5,963 nt of DNA from an uncultured Propionibacteriaceae bacterium (GTDB taxonomy: Bacteria > Actinomycetota > Actinomycetes > Propionibacteriales > Propionibacteriaceae), in NCBI GenBank assembly GCA_937859105.1, contig CALMAD010000414.1:1-5963 (forward strand), written 5' to 3'. A model generated the notes under the pieces. That model was not told where the DNA came from and made no database searches. It saw only the letters and a list, made by a program, of their open reading frames with translations. Positions 5,125 to 5,963 of this stretch are shown here, piece by piece. The number at the start of each line of letters is the position of its first letter. Position 1 is the stretch's first letter. A program made the translations under genes and the position numbers.

Positions 5125-5963
5125 GTGACCATCCATGAGCATCCGGCGATGCTGGCGACGTGGTCGGGGCGTGCCCGGACGCAGGCGATCCTCGCCGCCC
5201 AGGCCGCCCTCCTGGCAGCGCTGCGGGCGGCGCGCGACCCGCTCGCGCTGCTCAGCCGGCCCGGCCTTCCGGACGCCGAGCACGACGCGCTGCACCGGCG
5301 GCTGCTGACGCCGTCCGGCTTCCGGCGTACCCGTTTCGGCACGCTGGCAACGTCGTATGCAGCGTGCCGTGCGGTGCTGCGGGATCGCCGCTTCGGCGTC
5401 CGGGACGCCCGCGACCGGCCGGCGGGAATCGACCCGGTGACCGCCGAGGTCGCGCCGCTGACCGACTCGTTCCTCATGCTCGACCCGCCCGACCACACGC
5501 GGCTGCGACGGGTGGCGTCCCTGGCCTTCCGGCCCGCGCAGGTGCGCGGGTACGCCGAGCTCGTGCGCGACGTCGCGCACCGCCTGCTCGACGAGGTGAA
5601 CGAGTCGTCGTTCGACCTCGTGCGGCAGTTCGCGACGCCGCTGCCGATGGCCGTGATCCTGCGGCTGCTCGGCCTCCCCGCGGGTGACGAGCCGCGGCTG
5701 TTGCGCATCGGCGACCAGGTCGCGGCAAGCCTCGACGGCGTCCGGACGCTGCACCAGGCCGACGAGCTCTGGCGCGGCGCCGACCTGCTGTTCACGATCC
5801 TGTCCGACGTGCTGCAGGAGGGCCCGCCTGCCGAGGGCAGCGCGCTGGCCTACCTCGCGGACGCCCGCGCCGCCGGCACGATCACGGACGCCGACCTCTA
5901 CCGCACCGCCGGTCTCCTGCTGATCGCCGGCTTCGAGACGACCGTGAACCTCATCGGGAACGC
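5125..5963 (+). CDS. Cytochrome P450 (N-terminal two thirds, cut by window edge), CYP140-like
   Basis: A soluble bacterial P450 monooxygenase that inserts one oxygen atom from O2 into an organic substrate, using electrons from a ferredoxin and reductase. The frame is open from GTG 5125 to the edge, 279 codons, against about 400-450 for the family. Visible marks are the C-helix DPPDHTRLRR (120-129; H124 and R128 contact the heme propionates) and the I-helix LLLIAGFETTVNLIGN (264-279), whose AGFETT carries the acid-Thr pair for oxygen activation. The ExxR pair and the heme-Cys loop FxxGxxxC lie beyond the window. The phrase AGFETTVNL-GN recalls mycobacterial CYP140A1 (from memory), so a CYP140-type enzyme is likely but not proven, and the substrate is unknown. 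The start is supported by the -10 six bases upstream. No ferredoxin gene is visible; the neighbouring dehydrogenase could oxidise a hydroxylated product, but the hairpin between them argues for separate transcripts. Confidence 0.93.
   Translation, partial: MTIHEHPAMLATWSGRARTQAILAAQAALLAALRAARDPLALLSRPGLPDAEHDALHRRLLTPSGFRRTRFGTLATSYAACRAVLRDRRFGVRDARDRPAGIDPVTAEVAPLTDSFLMLDPPDHTRLRRVASLAFRPAQVRGYAELVRDVAHRLLDEVNESSFDLVRQFATPLPMAVILRLLGLPAGDEPRLLRIGDQVAASLDGVRTLHQADELWRGADLLFTILSDVLQEGPPAEGSALAYLADARAAGTITDADLYRTAGLLLIAGFETTVNLIGN

Noticed and set aside
1..5963. A new defence, mobile or biosynthetic system hidden in the window.
   Set aside because: All six genes belong to known families, with no integrase, transposase, toxin, nuclease, carrier-protein or repeat-array signal; the P450 and dehydrogenase alone do not establish a biosynthetic cluster.

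Overview
This is a GC-rich window with GC-biased third codon positions, GTG starts alongside ATG, and a typical actinomycete gene set: a LytR-CpsA-Psr cell-wall protein, a soluble cytochrome P450 and a LysRS of the actinobacterial type. I infer a filamentous or related actinomycete (Actinomycetota). The genus cannot be fixed from the sequence alone.

Layout. The minus strand carries the 5' part of a dihydroxyacetone kinase subunit gene (dhaK, 1-292, cut by the window edge) and, upstream of it, a LytR-CpsA-Psr family gene (388-1389). A 95-bp divergent, relatively AT-rich region (1390-1484) separates these from a plus-strand run: a NagD-type HAD-IIA phosphatase (1485-2360), lysyl-tRNA synthetase lysS (2395-3915), a zinc-dependent MDR alcohol dehydrogenase (4047-5072) and a cytochrome P450 cut by the right edge (5125-5963). 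There is no gap over 300 bases without a gene. I see no tRNA, rRNA, CRISPR array, insertion sequence or phage gene.

How they work together. These look like independent housekeeping and metabolic genes rather than one pathway. Almost every gene junction holds an inverted repeat, and several hold a promoter-like -10 close to the next start, which suggests mostly separate transcription units. The clearest regulatory pattern is a repeated geometry: a TANNNT -10, exactly six bases, then a GTG start, upstream of the LCP gene, lysS and the P450 gene. This is the arrangement of leaderless mRNAs. The nagD-like and alcohol dehydrogenase genes instead have ATG starts with Shine-Dalgarno sequences, and the dehydrogenase is preceded by a 131-bp region rich in alternative hairpins.

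The window does not show an obviously new multi-gene system. The items most worth a second look are the leaderless-promoter pattern, the single TTA codon in dhaK, the possible structural switch in front of the dehydrogenase, and the atypical secreted LCP protein.
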